A stretch of 13,555 nt of DNA, taken from the NCBI GenBank assembly GCA_020434085.1, contig JAGRBM010000011.1, forward strand, positions 1-13,555, in the 5' to 3' direction. The position numbers and the translations under genes are program-made. Shown here piece by piece: positions 1-7,680 of the stretch (the stretch's first letter is position 1; each line of letters starts with the position of its first letter). The DNA is from Chrysiogenia bacterium (GTDB taxonomy: Bacteria > JAGRBM01). The notes below the pieces were generated by a model. The model was not told where the DNA came from. It ran no database searches and saw only the letters and a list, made by a program, of their open reading frames with translations.

Positions 1-1478
1 TCGACCTCGGAGAGAATCGCGGGAACGGAGCGGAAGTTCACCTGCAGCGAATGAATCTCACCCCCTTCATCCTTCACCCGGGCGATAAAGCGCGCGTAGG
101 CGCCCAGGTCCGCGCCGCGCCAGCCGTAGATCGACTGCTTGGGATCACCGATCAGGAACAGGCCCGGGCGCTCGAACGAAGGACCATCGAGGGCCAGATA
201 CTCGATGATTTCGTACTGAACCGGATCGGTGTCCTGGAACTCGTCAACCAGAAGCTGATCGAAGCGCTGGCGAACATGACCGCGCAGCACTTCGTCGCCG
301 GCCAGCAGGTCGCGCGTGTCGCGCAGCAGGGCGGCGAAGGTTTCGATCCCTTCGGCGCGAAGACGCGCCTGCACATTGCCGAGCAGTTCGCGCAGCGCAA
401 CGCACGCGCGTGGCAGCAGATCGGGATCGAGGCTCTGCAGATGACGTATTCGCGCGGCCAGCGGCGCGGCCGCAGCCTGCACTTCGTCTTCAATTCCGGC
501 CAGCGCCTTACTCTCCGTTTTGTTGAGCTTTCCCTCACCCCATTCGCGCAGGCGCTTTACATCGACTTCGAGCGCCAGATCACGCAGCTCGCCCGCTTCG
601 CTCACATTGGCAAGGCGCGTCGCGAGCGTCCCCAGCGCCTCAAGCACGCTGCGCGCGGCGTTGAGGTTTCCTTTCCCCTCGGCCAGCGGTCCGGCCGCGA
701 GCCCGATGAACGCTTCGAGCGGCGCGGCAAGCTCACTCGCCGCCTGTTTCACCAGCTCGGGCGCGTAGGGATCGTGGGCAAGCGCCTCGGCGGGCACGCC
801 GCCGCGAATCAGCTCTCCGAGTGCCTCGACGATCTCCGCCGGTCCCCAACCCATCGCCGCGAGCGCCAGGAGGTTTTCGTCACCCGGATCGCCATAGACC
901 TCCTGCAGCCTGTCGGCGAGCACGTCCTCGATGAGCGAATTACTCATTCCCTCGTCGGCATCGACGACAAAGCCCGGATGAACCCCGGCGGGCAGCGCGT
1001 ATTGCGCAAGCAACCGCCGACAGAATGCGTGGATCGTGCCGACGAAGAAGTGGTCGAGCACTGCGAGCAGGTGCTTGGCCCGGACCGTCAGGATCTCGAG
1101 CGGTTCCTCGAAGCGCTCCAGTTCCAGGCCGACGATACCCTCACCGCGAAGAACGGCGGCGAAGCCCCGCGCGATGCGCTCCTTCATCTCTGCGGCGGCG
1201 CGCTCGGTAAAGGTGATTGCCGCGATGCGGTCGGCCACACGGACCGCGACTTCATCGGCAAAGATGCGCGCGTCCGCGTCGCCGCCTCGCGAGATGGTCA
1301 GGTCTTCCGCGGCACGCGCCCATCCGGGGCCCAGACACCAGGTGAGCACGCGCGCGACGAGGGTGGCGGTCTTGCCGGTTCCGGCGCCCGCTTCGAGGAC
1401 GATGGGGTGCTCGAAGCTGCTGCGTGCAAGCTCGCGGGCCTCGCCGTCGCGCAGGCGGATTTGCTGCTCGTCGCTCAC
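1..1478 (-). CDS. addA: AddA-like UvrD/RecB-family (superfamily I) helicase, 3' end cut by window edge
   Basis: The first 492 residues of an ATP-dependent DNA helicase are visible; the rest lies beyond the left edge. Seen: Walker A EAGAGTGKT (residues 29-37), motif Ia ITFTERAAAEMKERI (88-102), a TIHAFC motif near 150, Walker B VDEFQDTD (411-418), GDPKQSIYGWRGAD (444-457) and VNFRS (480-484). In this family these motifs bind and hydrolyse ATP and couple it to 3'-5' movement on single-stranded DNA. The GTG start overlaps the upstream nuclease gene's stop as GTGA and has a strong Shine-Dalgarno GGAGGAGG, so translation is probably coupled. Pairing with an AddB-like protein indicates AddAB-type end resection before RecA loading. 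Whether it carries the C-terminal RecB nuclease of true AddA cannot be seen; a nuclease-less UvrD paralogue is the alternative. The helicase family is near certain; the AddA name is inference. Confidence 0.93.
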   Translation of the reverse strand, partial: MSDEQQIRLRDGEARELARSSFEHPIVLEAGAGTGKTATLVARVLTWCLGPGWARAAEDLTISRGGDADARIFADEVAVRVADRIAAITFTERAAAEMKERIARGFAAVLRGEGIVGLELERFEEPLEILTVRAKHLLAVLDHFFVGTIHAFCRRLLAQYALPAGVHPGFVVDADEGMSNSLIEDVLADRLQEVYGDPGDENLLALAAMGWGPAEIVEALGELIRGGVPAEALAHDPYAPELVKQAASELAAPLEAFIGLAAGPLAEGKGNLNAARSVLEALGTLATRLANVSEAGELRDLALEVDVKRLREWGEGKLNKTESKALAGIEDEVQAAAAPLAARIRHLQSLDPDLLPRACVALRELLGNVQARLRAEGIETFAALLRDTRDLLAGDEVLRGHVRQRFDQLLVDEFQDTDPVQYEIIEYLALDGPSFERPGLFLIGDPKQSIYGWRGADLGAYARFIARVKDEGGEIHSLQVNFRSVPAILSEV

Positions 1479-4400
1479 GCTTCCTCCTCCCCGGATTCGG
1501 CGTCGGGCACGCTGCCGAGCCACCACAGGTTTGCGAGCCGGGAGAGCGCGGTCGCATCTTCGCCAAGGCCTGCCTGCGCCGCGTTTCGCAGCCGGTCGTG
1601 CTCGAAGCGCTCGCCCTGCACGCAGGCCGAAGCAAACTCGCAATATTCGCACGCCGTCGGTGTTGCCCCCGCCGCGGTTTCGACCCGCGGAAAGAAAACG
1701 CCCTCGTCCCAGCATTCGAGAAGAAGCTGCGCGAGTTTTGGAAAGCCTTCGCTGACCAGCGGATCCTCACCATCGAGACTCGCTTCTGCAAAGCTCGCAT
1801 CGATGCGCTCATCGATAAAGAGATAGCGACCGGTGGCGCCGCCCTCGTGGGGCGCGCGCGCGTAGGCCGCCACCTGCAGGCGGCGGCCCTCGGCAACCGC
1901 TTTGTGCAGGTGCCGTTGGCGCGTATCGGCGCGCTTGCCTTCGGAAATCGGGCGCCCGGTCTTGTAGTCTGTGAGCACGAGGCGCCCTTCGCGCAGGTCC
2001 ACGCGGTCGGCAAAGAACGAAATGGTCCGTCGCTCGCCGCGGTGATCTTCAACGAAAGTATCGATGCGCAGCTCCGAGCCCACGACCGAGACCCGCGATT
2101 CCTCGCTGGGCCAGTCAATCTCCAGCGCGCGGCGAATGTAGGGGAGCGAGCGCTCGGCAAGCGTCCTGTGCATTCCCGGCAGCGTGAGTGCGTTACGAAG
2201 CGCCTGCTCGCGCGCGGCACCGGCGGCCAGTTCGTGCACATGCTGCCATTGTGGTCGCGCGATCTCCCGCGCGCCCTGTTCGATCGCCTGCACGAAGTCC
2301 TCTGGAAGCTCGCCATGGCCACGGACAATCTGGTCGAGCACCCGGTGCACGACATCGCCGATGAGGCGCTGCTCCAGGCCCGGCGCCCCCGCCGGGTCGG
2401 GCGCGGGCTCAACTCGCAGCACGTTGCGCAAAAATGCGCGCCAGGGGCAGCTCGCGATGGCTTCAAGCCACGTAATAAACAGCGCTCCGGCCCGCGGATC
2501 ACTCTTGTCGCTCATCGGTGCGACAAAGCCCGACCAGGGCCCGGGTCCAGCAAGGCGTCGTCGTCCTTCGGGCGTGAAGGGATGCGGATCCTTCTCTTCG
2601 AGAATTGCCTGACGTGCCGATGCGGCTTCAGCCGCGAGATTGTCATCTCTCGACTCCAGCGCAAGCGGAAGCAGTGCGGCCCATTGCTCGCGCGTACCGA
2701 TCAGCGCGGCCAGCCGCAGATTTTCCTGCGCGGTGCGCGGGCGATTTTCGCCGCCTGCCCACTCGCCCGAGAGCGCGAGCGACTGCAGGCGCGGCACTTT
2801 TCGAGGCTCTTCGATGTCAGCGCGCTCAACCAGCAGTCGCTCAAGCAGCGGCGAGATCTCCCGCGCGTGTCCTTCACTGTCGGAGCGCTGCCAGGAGAGC
2901 GTCACCGCGGGCGCGGCGTCCAGAAGCTGTGCGAACAGATGCGACTCCTCGTCATAGCCGCGCCGCTTGATGGGCAGGTCGGGGAGCACTTCCAGCAGGG
3001 AACTTCGGATGCTGTCCTCGACGATGGGATCTTCGGTGATGGTGCGCGGAAAAACCCCGGCGTTAAGACCCACGACGAACAGGTGCTCGAAAGTGAGGCC
3101 CGCTGCGCGGTTGGCATCGATGATGCGCACGCCGCCGCCTTTACTGTCACTTCCGGCAATTGGAACAACGCCTTCGTTCTCCAATTGTTTGCGAAGAAGG
3201 TCCTGGAATTCCTCGCGCGTGAGTTCTTCACCCTGACCGGGAAGGCGCGAGAGTCGCACCAGCACGCCGGGCGTGTCGATGTCGCGCGCATCGTCCTTCC
3301 AGTCGAGCTGCTTCGTGAGCAGCGCTGTTGCATGCGCGCCATGCGTTTCGAGCGTGGCTGCCCCGGGCCATTTCTTCAGCATTTCGCCCAGGGCCCGCGC
3401 CAAGGCCTGCGCCCGCTTCAGAAAATCCGCGCTCAGCCAGAACCGGCGGGCGCGTAGCGGCACATTCCCGTCATCGCCGGGCGCAACGAAGCCCTCACGA
3501 ATCGGAAGCGCCAGTCCTTTGCCCGCGCCCACTTCTTCGAGACTGAGTTCCACGAGCTGGGAGAGCCGCACCACGCCGAGACTGCGCAGACCGAGCACGA
3601 GCAGCTCGGGCTGCTTGATCCGCGCACCGGCCTGCAACCAGGTATCGAGCGAAGCACTCATCCCGTCTTCGAGAAGCCGAGTGAGCGCCAACGCCTTGCG
3701 ACCCTGCGAAGTGAAAGCTTGGGGCAACTGCTCACCGCCGAAGGGGACGCCCAGGTCGGCAAACTCCCTGCGAATCGCCGGGAAGTAATCGCGAATCTGA
3801 CGCGCCACGACGCCGATGCGCTCGGGGCGTGCGCCCCCCGCGAGCAGGGCCCGCACGCGACGTGCCACCTCGCGGATCTCGGCATCACCACCCGAGGCAT
3901 TGAATGTTTCGATACCCGAGCGTGCCGGCACCGCCTTGCTTGCTTCGAAGGTCGCGACATCCTTGAGCCGGCCGCGCAGGCGCCGCGTGAATGCGTCGAC
4001 ACGCTCGTCGGGTTTGACGCTCACCGGGTTGGGCGGCTCGTCGAGATACAGGCGCGCGTCGCACGCACCAAGTAGCGCGCGCAAAAGCCGCGTCGCCTTT
4101 CCGGTGGCATCTGAATAACCGTGGATGAAGACCGCGCGGGCCGGCAGCACGCTCGCGCCCTGCTCTTCGAGCAGACGGGCGGCGCGCGCGACGCGGTCTT
4201 CCTGCCGGCCGATACCCAGCCGGTCCATTTCCAGCGCGCTCTGGTGACTGGCGCGCGCAACGGCCTCCGCGCGGGCCTTGTCCTTTGCCCGGCCGGGTGC
4301 GCGGACGATGGCAGCAACCACTTCATCCAGATTCTTGCTGTCGGTCCCGAGCCCCGCACTCATGAAGTCGCGCATTGCAGCGGCGGCGACCCCGTAACCG

Positions 4401-4774
4401 TCCTCGAAATCTTCGAGCACCTCGCGCAGAACTTTCTCCTGCGCCGCGTAACGCCGTGCCAGCACCGAGCCCAGTCCGTCCTCGAGTGCCAGTGACTCGC
4501 GTGCGTTTCGCAAGATATCGGCCGCAGTGGCCTGCAGGGTCTGCACGGAAATTCCCAGGACGGCGGGTCCAAGCTTTTCGGCAATCAAGGTCGCGACGTG
4601 GTCGCGCAACGCCCGCGAGCGCACGACCACCAGCACCGGCGTCTTCAGTAGCGCGGGATTCTCACGCACGTCCTGCAATGCCGCGCGCAGGTCGGCAAGC
4701 AGACGCTGCTGCGTCGCGCGCGGGCCGCCGCAAACGATGACGCGGCCGTTTTGACTGGATGAATTGCTCGACAT
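1475..4774 (-). CDS. addB: AddB-like inactivated helicase with C-terminal Fe-S PD-(D/E)XK nuclease
   Basis: A 1099-residue partner subunit for the AddA-like helicase. The N-terminal half has the helicase fold but no Walker A: a GGPRATQ loop stands where GxGKT would be (near residue 16). An FIHGYSDATG segment (about 216) and a motif V/VI-like stretch (about 549-577, ending GLNAGVFPR) match AddB architecture. The C-terminal RecB-type nuclease shows GDVVHRVL (His810), ADRVD (922-926), the catalytic DYKTG (Asp936, Lys938) and the QVAAY motif (Gln967, Tyr971). Cys776 with Cys1042, Cys1045 and Cys1051 (CEYCEFASAC) fits the 4Fe-4S staple of AddB nucleases. Length is typical. Known role of the family: processing double-strand breaks. 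The ATG at 4774 has only a weak GGCGGG; a GTG at 4819 in frame would add 15 residues but lies inside a hairpin, so the start is uncertain. Confidence 0.92.
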   Translation of the reverse strand: MSSNSSSQNGRVIVCGGPRATQQRLLADLRAALQDVRENPALLKTPVLVVVRSRALRDHVATLIAEKLGPAVLGISVQTLQATAADILRNARESLALEDGLGSVLARRYAAQEKVLREVLEDFEDGYGVAAAAMRDFMSAGLGTDSKNLDEVVAAIVRAPGRAKDKARAEAVARASHQSALEMDRLGIGRQEDRVARAARLLEEQGASVLPARAVFIHGYSDATGKATRLLRALLGACDARLYLDEPPNPVSVKPDERVDAFTRRLRGRLKDVATFEASKAVPARSGIETFNASGGDAEIREVARRVRALLAGGARPERIGVVARQIRDYFPAIRREFADLGVPFGGEQLPQAFTSQGRKALALTRLLEDGMSASLDTWLQAGARIKQPELLVLGLRSLGVVRLSQLVELSLEEVGAGKGLALPIREGFVAPGDDGNVPLRARRFWLSADFLKRAQALARALGEMLKKWPGAATLETHGAHATALLTKQLDWKDDARDIDTPGVLVRLSRLPGQGEELTREEFQDLLRKQLENEGVVPIAGSDSKGGGVRIIDANRAAGLTFEHLFVVGLNAGVFPRTITEDPIVEDSIRSSLLEVLPDLPIKRRGYDEESHLFAQLLDAAPAVTLSWQRSDSEGHAREISPLLERLLVERADIEEPRKVPRLQSLALSGEWAGGENRPRTAQENLRLAALIGTREQWAALLPLALESRDDNLAAEAASARQAILEEKDPHPFTPEGRRRLAGPGPWSGFVAPMSDKSDPRAGALFITWLEAIASCPWRAFLRNVLRVEPAPDPAGAPGLEQRLIGDVVHRVLDQIVRGHGELPEDFVQAIEQGAREIARPQWQHVHELAAGAAREQALRNALTLPGMHRTLAERSLPYIRRALEIDWPSEESRVSVVGSELRIDTFVEDHRGERRTISFFADRVDLREGRLVLTDYKTGRPISEGKRADTRQRHLHKAVAEGRRLQVAAYARAPHEGGATGRYLFIDERIDASFAEASLDGEDPLVSEGFPKLAQLLLECWDEGVFFPRVETAAGATPTACEYCEFASACVQGERFEHDRLRNAAQAGLGEDATALSRLANLWWLGSVPDAESGEEEA
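1481..1490 (-). promoter_or_regulatory. Ribosome binding site for the AddA-like helicase
   Basis: On the minus strand GGAGGAGGAA sits just upstream of the GTG at 1478, inside the last codons of the upstream gene, where it encodes the acidic tail GEEEA. This strong site supports the GTG start and coupling across the 4-base gene overlap. Confidence 0.7.
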
Positions 4775-4800
4775 ACCCGCCGCTGAGTCTAACCGAGTCC

Positions 4801-4821
4801 CTGTGACAAATGGTGTCACAG
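4801..4821. promoter_or_regulatory. Perfect 8-bp inverted repeat between htrA and the AddB-like gene
   Basis: CTGTGACA and TGTCACAG flank a 5-base loop (AATGG), a perfect 8-bp stem. It lies 17 bases past the protease stop and 27 bases before the preferred ATG of the nuclease gene. No T-run follows on either strand, so it is not a standard intrinsic terminator. It could be a processing hairpin, an attenuation element or an operator. TGTGA and TCACA are CRP-like half-sites, but they are 9 bases apart rather than the canonical 6. Confidence 0.55.
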
Positions 4822-4837
4822 CCCCGGAATTTTCACA

Positions 4838-6202
4838 CTATTCCAGTGGAATGGTGACCAGATACTGGTAACGCCCGCGCACCACGGCCAGCAGCAGGGT
4901 CTCGTGATTCAGAGAGTTGCGAAGGGCCTCCAGAAAGCCTTCCTGATCGGCGGTCTTGCGCGAGTCCACCCGCACGATGACGTCGCCGGGTTGCAGGCCG
5001 ATTTGTCCGGCAATGGAGCGGCGCGCGACTTCGGCGATGACAGCCCCGATCTCCGGCACGAGCTTGTAGCGTCGCCGCAGTTTCTCATCGTTCGAGACCG
5101 TGCGGATGCCGATGCGCTTCCAGAGCAGCTCTTCGACCTCGGACGAGGGCAGCGCAGTGGTGGTCAAACTCAGCCGCATGAGCTGGCGGTCGCGCAGGAT
5201 CGTGAGCTGCACTTTGTCATTGACGGTGAGATTTTTCATCCGCGCACGAAAATCCCCGTAGCTCCGCATGGGGTGGCCATCGAAATCGAGCAGGACGTCC
5301 TCGATCTGAAGACCTGCGTGCGCCGCCGGGCTTGCCTTCGAAACAAAGGTCACGAGCAGGCCCTTTTCCTCTGCGCCGAAAGCCTGTGCCAGCGTGAGAT
5401 CGAGTTCCTGAACCTGGAAACCCACCCAGGGTTCCTGCACCTGTCCGTACCGGATGAGGTCGTCGAGCACCCGGCGGGCGTCGTTGATGGGAATGGCGAA
5501 ACCGATTCCCTGCGCCCTGCCGTCGATGGCCGTGTTGATTCCGATTACCTGCCCCAGCACATTGGCCAGCGGGCCGCCGGAGTTGCCGGGGTTGATGGCC
5601 GCATCGGTCTGCAGGAAGTTCTCGAACGAGTTCCCCTCCGCCTGGACGACGCGCCCCACGGCCGAGAGCACGCCGGTCGTTACCGTGTGGGAGAGCCCGA
5701 AGGGATTGCCAATGGCGATGACCGTCTCGCCGATGCGCACATCGCGCGAATCCCCCAGCGGCACGGCCGGGTATTTGCGGTTGTCGGGAAGGCGAAGCAC
5801 CGCCAGGTCGCGGCGTTGGTCGGCGCCGATCACCTCGGCCTCGATCTCCGTGCCGTCGGCAAGAGCCACCAGCACCTGGTTTCCGCCCAGAATCACGTGA
5901 GCGTTGGTGAGCACATACCCCACCGGGTCGATCAGCACGCCCGTGCCCAGCGAGCGCACTTCGCGCCGCTGCGGCATGGTCGGAGCCGCGAAGAATCGAT
6001 GCAGGCCGAAGATCTCGAAGGGGTTGTCCCGAATTTCCTGAAGGGTGCGAATATTCACCACTGCCGGGGAAATTTTCTCTACCGCGCGGACCACCGGAGT
6101 AATGCGCGGGTCGGCGGGGTTCGTGGGCTCTGTCGCGCCCGCACGGACCGGCATGCTCAGGATCAGTAGAAGAAGCGCCAGAAAGACAGGACGTCGGGGC
6201 AT
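4838..6202 (-). CDS. htrA: HtrA/Deg-family periplasmic serine protease with two PDZ domains
   Basis: A 454-residue envelope quality-control protease, the usual length for DegQ-type proteins. The order is a signal peptide (hydrophobic about 6-17, likely cut after Ala23 of VRAGA), a trypsin-like domain (about 35-250), PDZ1 (about 258-348) and PDZ2 (about 362-454). The triad is His102 (TNAHV), Asp132 (RRDLAVLRL) and Ser208 (NPGNSGGP), so the enzyme should be active. Family knowledge: these oligomers degrade or refold misfolded periplasmic proteins, and PDZ1 senses substrate C termini. The ATG has a good GGAGG (6212-6216) at 9 bases. It reads toward the AddB/AddA-like genes with a 63-base gap and is the likely first gene of that unit. 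Its upstream region is shared divergently with the GGDEF-like gene. The protease call is near certain; Deg subtype is not resolved. Confidence 0.96.
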   Translation of the reverse strand: MPRRPVFLALLLLILSMPVRAGATEPTNPADPRITPVVRAVEKISPAVVNIRTLQEIRDNPFEIFGLHRFFAAPTMPQRREVRSLGTGVLIDPVGYVLTNAHVILGGNQVLVALADGTEIEAEVIGADQRRDLAVLRLPDNRKYPAVPLGDSRDVRIGETVIAIGNPFGLSHTVTTGVLSAVGRVVQAEGNSFENFLQTDAAINPGNSGGPLANVLGQVIGINTAIDGRAQGIGFAIPINDARRVLDDLIRYGQVQEPWVGFQVQELDLTLAQAFGAEEKGLLVTFVSKASPAAHAGLQIEDVLLDFDGHPMRSYGDFRARMKNLTVNDKVQLTILRDRQLMRLSLTTTALPSSEVEELLWKRIGIRTVSNDEKLRRRYKLVPEIGAVIAEVARRSIAGQIGLQPGDVIVRVDSRKTADQEGFLEALRNSLNHETLLLAVVRGRYQYLVTIPLE

Positions 6203-6424
6203 GGGCTGAATCCTCCGGAGGCTGGCCGCGCGCCAGGCGCGCGCGAAACATCGGCTCCCTATATAGCAGCCCGATGCCCGAATCGCGCCCCGGCAGCAGG
6301 AGCCCCAAAATGCGCTTTTTCTCCAATTTCTGCCCGCCGCGACGCGATTCCTGTGATAGGATTTCCAGCGCAGCCAGAACAGTCAGCATGGATCTTGAGG
6401 GCATCAGGGCGGGGAGGTTTATCT
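6203..6424. promoter_or_regulatory. Divergent intergenic region between htrA and the GGDEF-like gene
   Basis: This 222-base gap must carry promoters in both directions. A TATATA element at 6260-6265 could be a -10 for the protease gene, and TGATAGGAT at 6354-6362 resembles an extended -10 for the plus-strand gene. Neither has a recognisable -35 box at normal spacing, so both assignments are weak. I see no other repeat or RNA-like structure here. Confidence 0.3.
6411..6417 (+). promoter_or_regulatory. Ribosome binding site for the GGDEF-like gene
   Basis: GGGGAGG lies 7 bases before the ATG at 6425. It decides the start against an in-frame upstream GTG at 6353 that has no such site. Confidence 0.7.
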
Positions 6425-7633
6425 ATGGAAGATCCGTTCACCGGGGAAGAGCCGCTGAGTTCCCTGTGGCATTCGCAGTCGCCACAGCCACTTCAGATTG
6501 AAGACTATCGGGCCTATCTGACAGCCCTTCTCTACGCGAGCTGGATCAACTTCGCGTTGGCCGTGCTCGTGCGAATTTTTTATTCGGGCTCCGAAATCTG
6601 GCCCGCCGATTCGAACCTGACGCTGGCCTACGATCTCTTCTGCGTGCTCTTTTTCCTGACCAGCGCGCCGGTCACCTACATCACCCGCGATACCCGCTGG
6701 CTCAACCGCTATCCCAGAAAACGACTTCGTCGCTTCCGCGGACTTCTGGGATTCGTCCTTGTTCGCGATGCCTTCTTCTTCCTGCTGATTCTCGCGGCGA
6801 GCAGCCCCACGCAGAGCCCCCTGGCCCTTGGCGTGCCGCTGATGCTCATTGGCGCGTGGCTGTTCTTCCCCGGAAACGGCGGCAAGACCTACGCCATCGC
6901 CTTCCTGGTTCCGTATCTTGCGCTTGTAGGGATGGAGATAACCGGCACCCTCCCCACCGGACAGCCCTTTCGGGATCTGATGGACGTGAGCGGTCCGGCA
7001 AAATTGCCGGGCCTTGCCGTGCTCGCTGTCGTGATCGGCACCATTCTGGTTCTGGGCCGCGCCGCGCGCGAGCGTCTCGACAGTGTGGGCGCCCTGCTCC
7101 ATCGCCCCCCGACGCGCGATCCGGTAACAACTTTCTTCGACGCGGGCTATCTCTCGCGCCGCCTGGAAGAGGAACTCGAGCGCGCGCGCATCGAGACCGA
7201 CCCGGTTACGCTGCTCTATGGGGAGCTCTCCAACCTCTGGCAAATCAAGGAACGCTTCGGCGATGCCGAGGGTGAACGCGCCCTCGTGGAATTCGGTGAT
7301 GCGGTCTGGAAAACCATCCGCCGTGACGAGGACGTGGCCGTTCGCCTGAGCGGCTCGCTGTTCGCGGTGTTGTTGGTAGGTGCCAGTAGCGAGGAATCCC
7401 ACAAGGTAGCCGAGCGACTCATCGAAAACACCGACGCCATCACCGCCGGCGATTCAGAAGGCGAGAGCCTCGATCTGCGCATCGGCTTTGCCACCACAAC
7501 GATGGCGGCAACTGCCCATGGCCCGGCGCTGGTGGAAGCGGCGCGCCACGCCCTCTCCCGCGCACGCCAGTCAGGCACGCAAAGAATCGAATACTCGCTG
7601 TTGAAGGATCTCAATCGCGAACAGGCACTCTAG
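6425..7633 (+). CDS. Six-TM membrane protein with degenerate GGDEF domain (possible c-di-GMP receptor)
   Basis: A 402-residue inner-membrane protein. About six hydrophobic segments are visible (32-53, 67-87, 106-125, 133-149, 155-172, 194-211), followed by a cytoplasmic GGDEF-fold domain (about 230-390). That domain begins with DPVTTFFDAGYLSRRL, which mirrors the family's DPLTGLYNRRYL. The signature is SGSLF (309-313) instead of GGDEF, and the usual metal-binding DxD is replaced by YGELSNL (265-271), so diguanylate cyclase activity is unlikely. The inhibitory-site motif RxxD survives as Arg300-Asp-Glu-Asp303, five residues before SGSLF, the same spacing as in PleD. By analogy with PelD it could bind c-di-GMP without making it; that is inference. 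The membrane part is not a family I can name. It probably stands alone between a divergent protease gene and a terminator. Confidence 0.8.
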   Translation: MEDPFTGEEPLSSLWHSQSPQPLQIEDYRAYLTALLYASWINFALAVLVRIFYSGSEIWPADSNLTLAYDLFCVLFFLTSAPVTYITRDTRWLNRYPRKRLRRFRGLLGFVLVRDAFFFLLILAASSPTQSPLALGVPLMLIGAWLFFPGNGGKTYAIAFLVPYLALVGMEITGTLPTGQPFRDLMDVSGPAKLPGLAVLAVVIGTILVLGRAARERLDSVGALLHRPPTRDPVTTFFDAGYLSRRLEEELERARIETDPVTLLYGELSNLWQIKERFGDAEGERALVEFGDAVWKTIRRDEDVAVRLSGSLFAVLLVGASSEESHKVAERLIENTDAITAGDSEGESLDLRIGFATTTMAATAHGPALVEAARHALSRARQSGTQRIEYSLLKDLNREQAL

Positions 7634-7649
7634 CGGAGCAAGATCCCCC

Positions 7650-7680
7650 AAAAAGGCCGCGTTCCTACGCGGCCTTTTTT
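7650..7680. terminator. Bidirectional intrinsic terminator between convergent genes
   Basis: GGCCGCG (7655-7661) and CGCGGCC (7668-7674) form a perfect 7-bp GC stem around TTCCTA. It is flanked by AAAAA on the left and TTTTTT on the right, so it reads as a terminator on both strands. It ends the GGDEF-like gene 16 bases after its stop. On the minus strand it overlaps the esterase's last codons, and that gene's TAG is in the loop. Confidence 0.88.

Noticed and set aside
51-3457. Long plus-strand open frames (51-1826 and 1424-3457)
   Set aside because: They lie opposite the helicase and nuclease genes, whose motifs are unmistakable. Their translations are Arg-rich and carry no domain; high GC makes antisense stops rare.
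4803-4820. CRP/FNR site at the htrA-addB hairpin
   Set aside because: TGTGA and TCACA are 9 bases apart instead of 6, so the half-sites would fall on the wrong helical phase.
4904-6169. 421-codon plus-strand frame opposite the HtrA gene
   Set aside because: HtrA has a complete signal peptide, triad and PDZ domains on the minus strand; the opposite frame has no recognisable feature.
6353-6424. Extending the GGDEF-like protein to an upstream GTG at 6353
   Set aside because: No ribosome site there, the added residues are not typical coding sequence, and GGGGAGG precedes the ATG at 6425.
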